A DNA stretch of 7,206 bases from Cyanobacteria bacterium T3Sed10_344R1 (GTDB lineage Bacteria > Cyanobacteriota > Cyanobacteriia > Phormidesmidales > Phormidesmidaceae), in the NCBI GenBank assembly GCA_003566335.1, contig PXDR01000469.1:1-7206 (forward strand), in the 5' to 3' direction. A program made the position numbers and the translations under genes. The number at the start of each line of letters is the position of its first letter. Positions within the stretch are counted from its first letter, which is position 1. Below the pieces are notes generated by a model. That model saw only the letters and a program-made list of their open reading frames with translations, did not search any database and was not told where the DNA came from. Below are positions 6,601 through 7,206 of this stretch, piece after piece.

Positions 6601-7206
6601 ATCGAAATTAAGGTGGCCCAGGGGGCCAAGCCAGGGGAAGGGGGCCAACTGCCAGGCCGCAAGGTCAGCCCCTACATCGCCATGCTGCGACGCTCAAAGC
6701 CAGGGGTGACCCTAATTTCGCCACCGCCCCACCACGACATTTACTCGATTGAAGATCTAGCCCAGCTGATCTTTGACCTGCACCAAATCAACCCTACCGC
6801 TGGAGTCTCGGTGAAGCTGGTGGCCGAAATCGGTATTGGCACCATCGCCGCCGGGGTCGCGAAGGCGAACGCTGACGTGATCCAGATTTCGGGTCACGAT
6901 GGCGGCACGGGAGCTTCTCCCCTCAGCTCGATCAAGCACGCCGGGGTGTCCTGGGAACTGGGCTTGACCGAGGTGCACCGGGTGCTGATGGAAAACCAAC
7001 TGCGGGATCGGGTGCTGCTGCGGGTGGATGGCGGTCTCAAGACCGGCTGGGATGTGGTGATGGGGGCTCTGATGGGGGCTGAAGAATACGGCTTTGGCTC
7101 CATCGCCATGATCGCTGAAGGCTGCATCATGGCCCGGGTCTGCCACACCAACAACTGCCCCGTTGGGGTGGCAACCCAGCGGGAGGAACTGCGGAAGCGG
7201 TTCTCC
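3610..7206 (+). CDS. glsF: Ferredoxin-dependent glutamate synthase (Fd-GOGAT), 3' end missing
   Basis: The enzyme (also named gltS or gltB in cyanobacteria) makes two glutamates from glutamine and 2-oxoglutarate with electrons from reduced ferredoxin, closing the GS-GOGAT cycle. The visible 1199 residues have no internal stop. A 32-residue propeptide precedes Cys33 (in RDACGVGF), the nucleophile exposed after cleavage. The class II amidotransferase domain runs to about 430, with HRRFSTNT (251-258), GHNGEINT (272-279) and DRNGLRPARY (391-400). The central domain includes FCMGDDTPLAVLS (518-530). The FMN/synthase domain has MSLGALS (910-916), GGKSNSGEGGED (931-942), GAKPGEGGQLPG (1005-1016) and SGHDGGTGASP (1094-1104). 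Cys1172, Cys1178 and Cys1183 bind the 3Fe-4S cluster. An insertion at about 947-976 is the ferredoxin loop absent from NAD(P)H-type GltB. Full-length enzymes are about 1,530-1,560 residues, so the C-terminal beta-helix domain lies outside. ATG at 3610 is the only sensible start and lacks a Shine-Dalgarno. Confidence 0.96.
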   Translation, partial: MDNRPVQDNQSIYQNFGYGLNGPKSLAEERDACGVGFLADQKGRASHKLVQEALGALACMEHRGGRCADKDSGDGAGVMTAIPWDILNAWGQSQGLPSLAVDLTGIGMVFLPQQAAAATVVRQTFESVVKAAGLTVLGWRIVPVQPQVLGEQARLNQPQIEQIVVQGTDLSEDALERQLYLLRRQVGHALTRLKQDATLDEGTRAALSEFYTCSFSSRTIVYKGMVRSEILRAFYEDLQNPAYVSPFAVYHRRFSTNTMPKWPLAHPMRLLGHNGEINTLVGNINWMVARQPELAHEVWGDNLDYLKPTVNPNNSDSANLDNVLELLVRSGRSPMEALMILVPEAYRNQPDLQSRPEVVDFYEYYSGLQEAWDGPALVVFSDGKQVGAALDRNGLRPARYVVTDDGYLVVSSEAGVVDIPPEKVVEKGRLGPGQMIAVDFGTQEILKNWAIKERVAASQPYGQWLSQNRKTLQAEMFSETQTLENKTLLAQQTAFGYTAEDLEMIIQDMAAQGKEPTFCMGDDTPLAVLSDKPHLLYNYFKQRFAQVTNPAIDPLRERLVMSLVTQLGKRGNMLAERPEFARLLKLDSPVVNEPELDQIRQSGFQVAELSTLYAVESGPNGLKGAVESLCQQAEAAVKNGAEILVLSDRTSLLSADQTYIPPLLAVGAVHHHLIRNKLRMRASLVVDTAQCWSTHHFACLLGYGASAICPYLALETVRHWWHDAKTQKLMETGKLPVSSLNGAQDNYRKAVEAGLLKILSKMGISLLSSYQGAQIFEAIGIGEDLLTLGFWGTASRLGGLTVADLAQETMSFHHKAFPELTAKRLENMGFVQARPKGEYHMNNPAMTKLLHKAVADRQYDHYELYQQQLENRPVTALRDLLDFNSDRSPISLDEVESVETIMQRFCTGGMSLGALSREAHEVLAVAMNRIGGKSNSGEGGEDPTRFKVLGDVDDQGDSPTFPHLHGLRNGDTVSSAIKQVASGRFGVTPEYLMSAKQIEIKVAQGAKPGEGGQLPGRKVSPYIAMLRRSKPGVTLISPPPHHDIYSIEDLAQLIFDLHQINPTAGVSVKLVAEIGIGTIAAGVAKANADVIQISGHDGGTGASPLSSIKHAGVSWELGLTEVHRVLMENQLRDRVLLRVDGGLKTGWDVVMGALMGAEEYGFGSIAMIAEGCIMARVCHTNNCPVGVATQREELRKRFS

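Noticed and set aside
1..7206. CRISPR array, insertion sequence, tRNA or rRNA genes.
   Set aside because: No regularly spaced repeats, transposase, terminal inverted repeats or cloverleaf-type sequence were seen.

Overview
The window looks like a piece of a cyanobacterial chromosome. The octamer GCGATCGC (HIP1, a repeat over-represented in many cyanobacterial genomes) occurs eight times in 7.2 kb, where about 0.1 would be expected by chance. The longest gene is a ferredoxin-type glutamate synthase, typical of oxygenic phototrophs. The moderately high G+C and wide intergenic spaces would fit a Leptolyngbya/Nodosilinea-like filamentous lineage, but genus cannot be settled from this sequence.

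Layout: (1) 1-349, minus strand: the 5' part of a small cupin gene of the mannose-6-phosphate isomerase type, running off the left edge. (2) 350-716: a non-coding gap with the cupin leader and a bulged hairpin just after the next gene's stop codon. (3) 717-2564, minus strand: a complete exported protein with an AMIN-like N-terminal part and a C-terminal phosphodiester glycosidase (NAGPA/DUF2233) domain. (4) 2565-3609: about 1 kb of non-coding DNA between divergent genes, holding several dyads, direct repeats, a possible leftward terminator and a perfect GTA-N8-TAC match to the NtcA core. (5) 3610-7206, plus strand: the first 1199 codons of ferredoxin-dependent glutamate synthase (glsF), cut by the right edge.

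The two minus-strand genes both suggest carbohydrate or envelope work (sugar-phosphate isomerisation; cleavage or modification of a sugar phosphodiester), but nothing shows they form an operon: 367 bp and a hairpin separate them. Glutamate synthase belongs to nitrogen assimilation (GS-GOGAT) and is transcribed away from them. The genes are conventional and I see no new multi-gene system. The least explained part is the 1 kb divergent intergenic region, where the possible NtcA site and the leftward terminator-like hairpin deserve a check.
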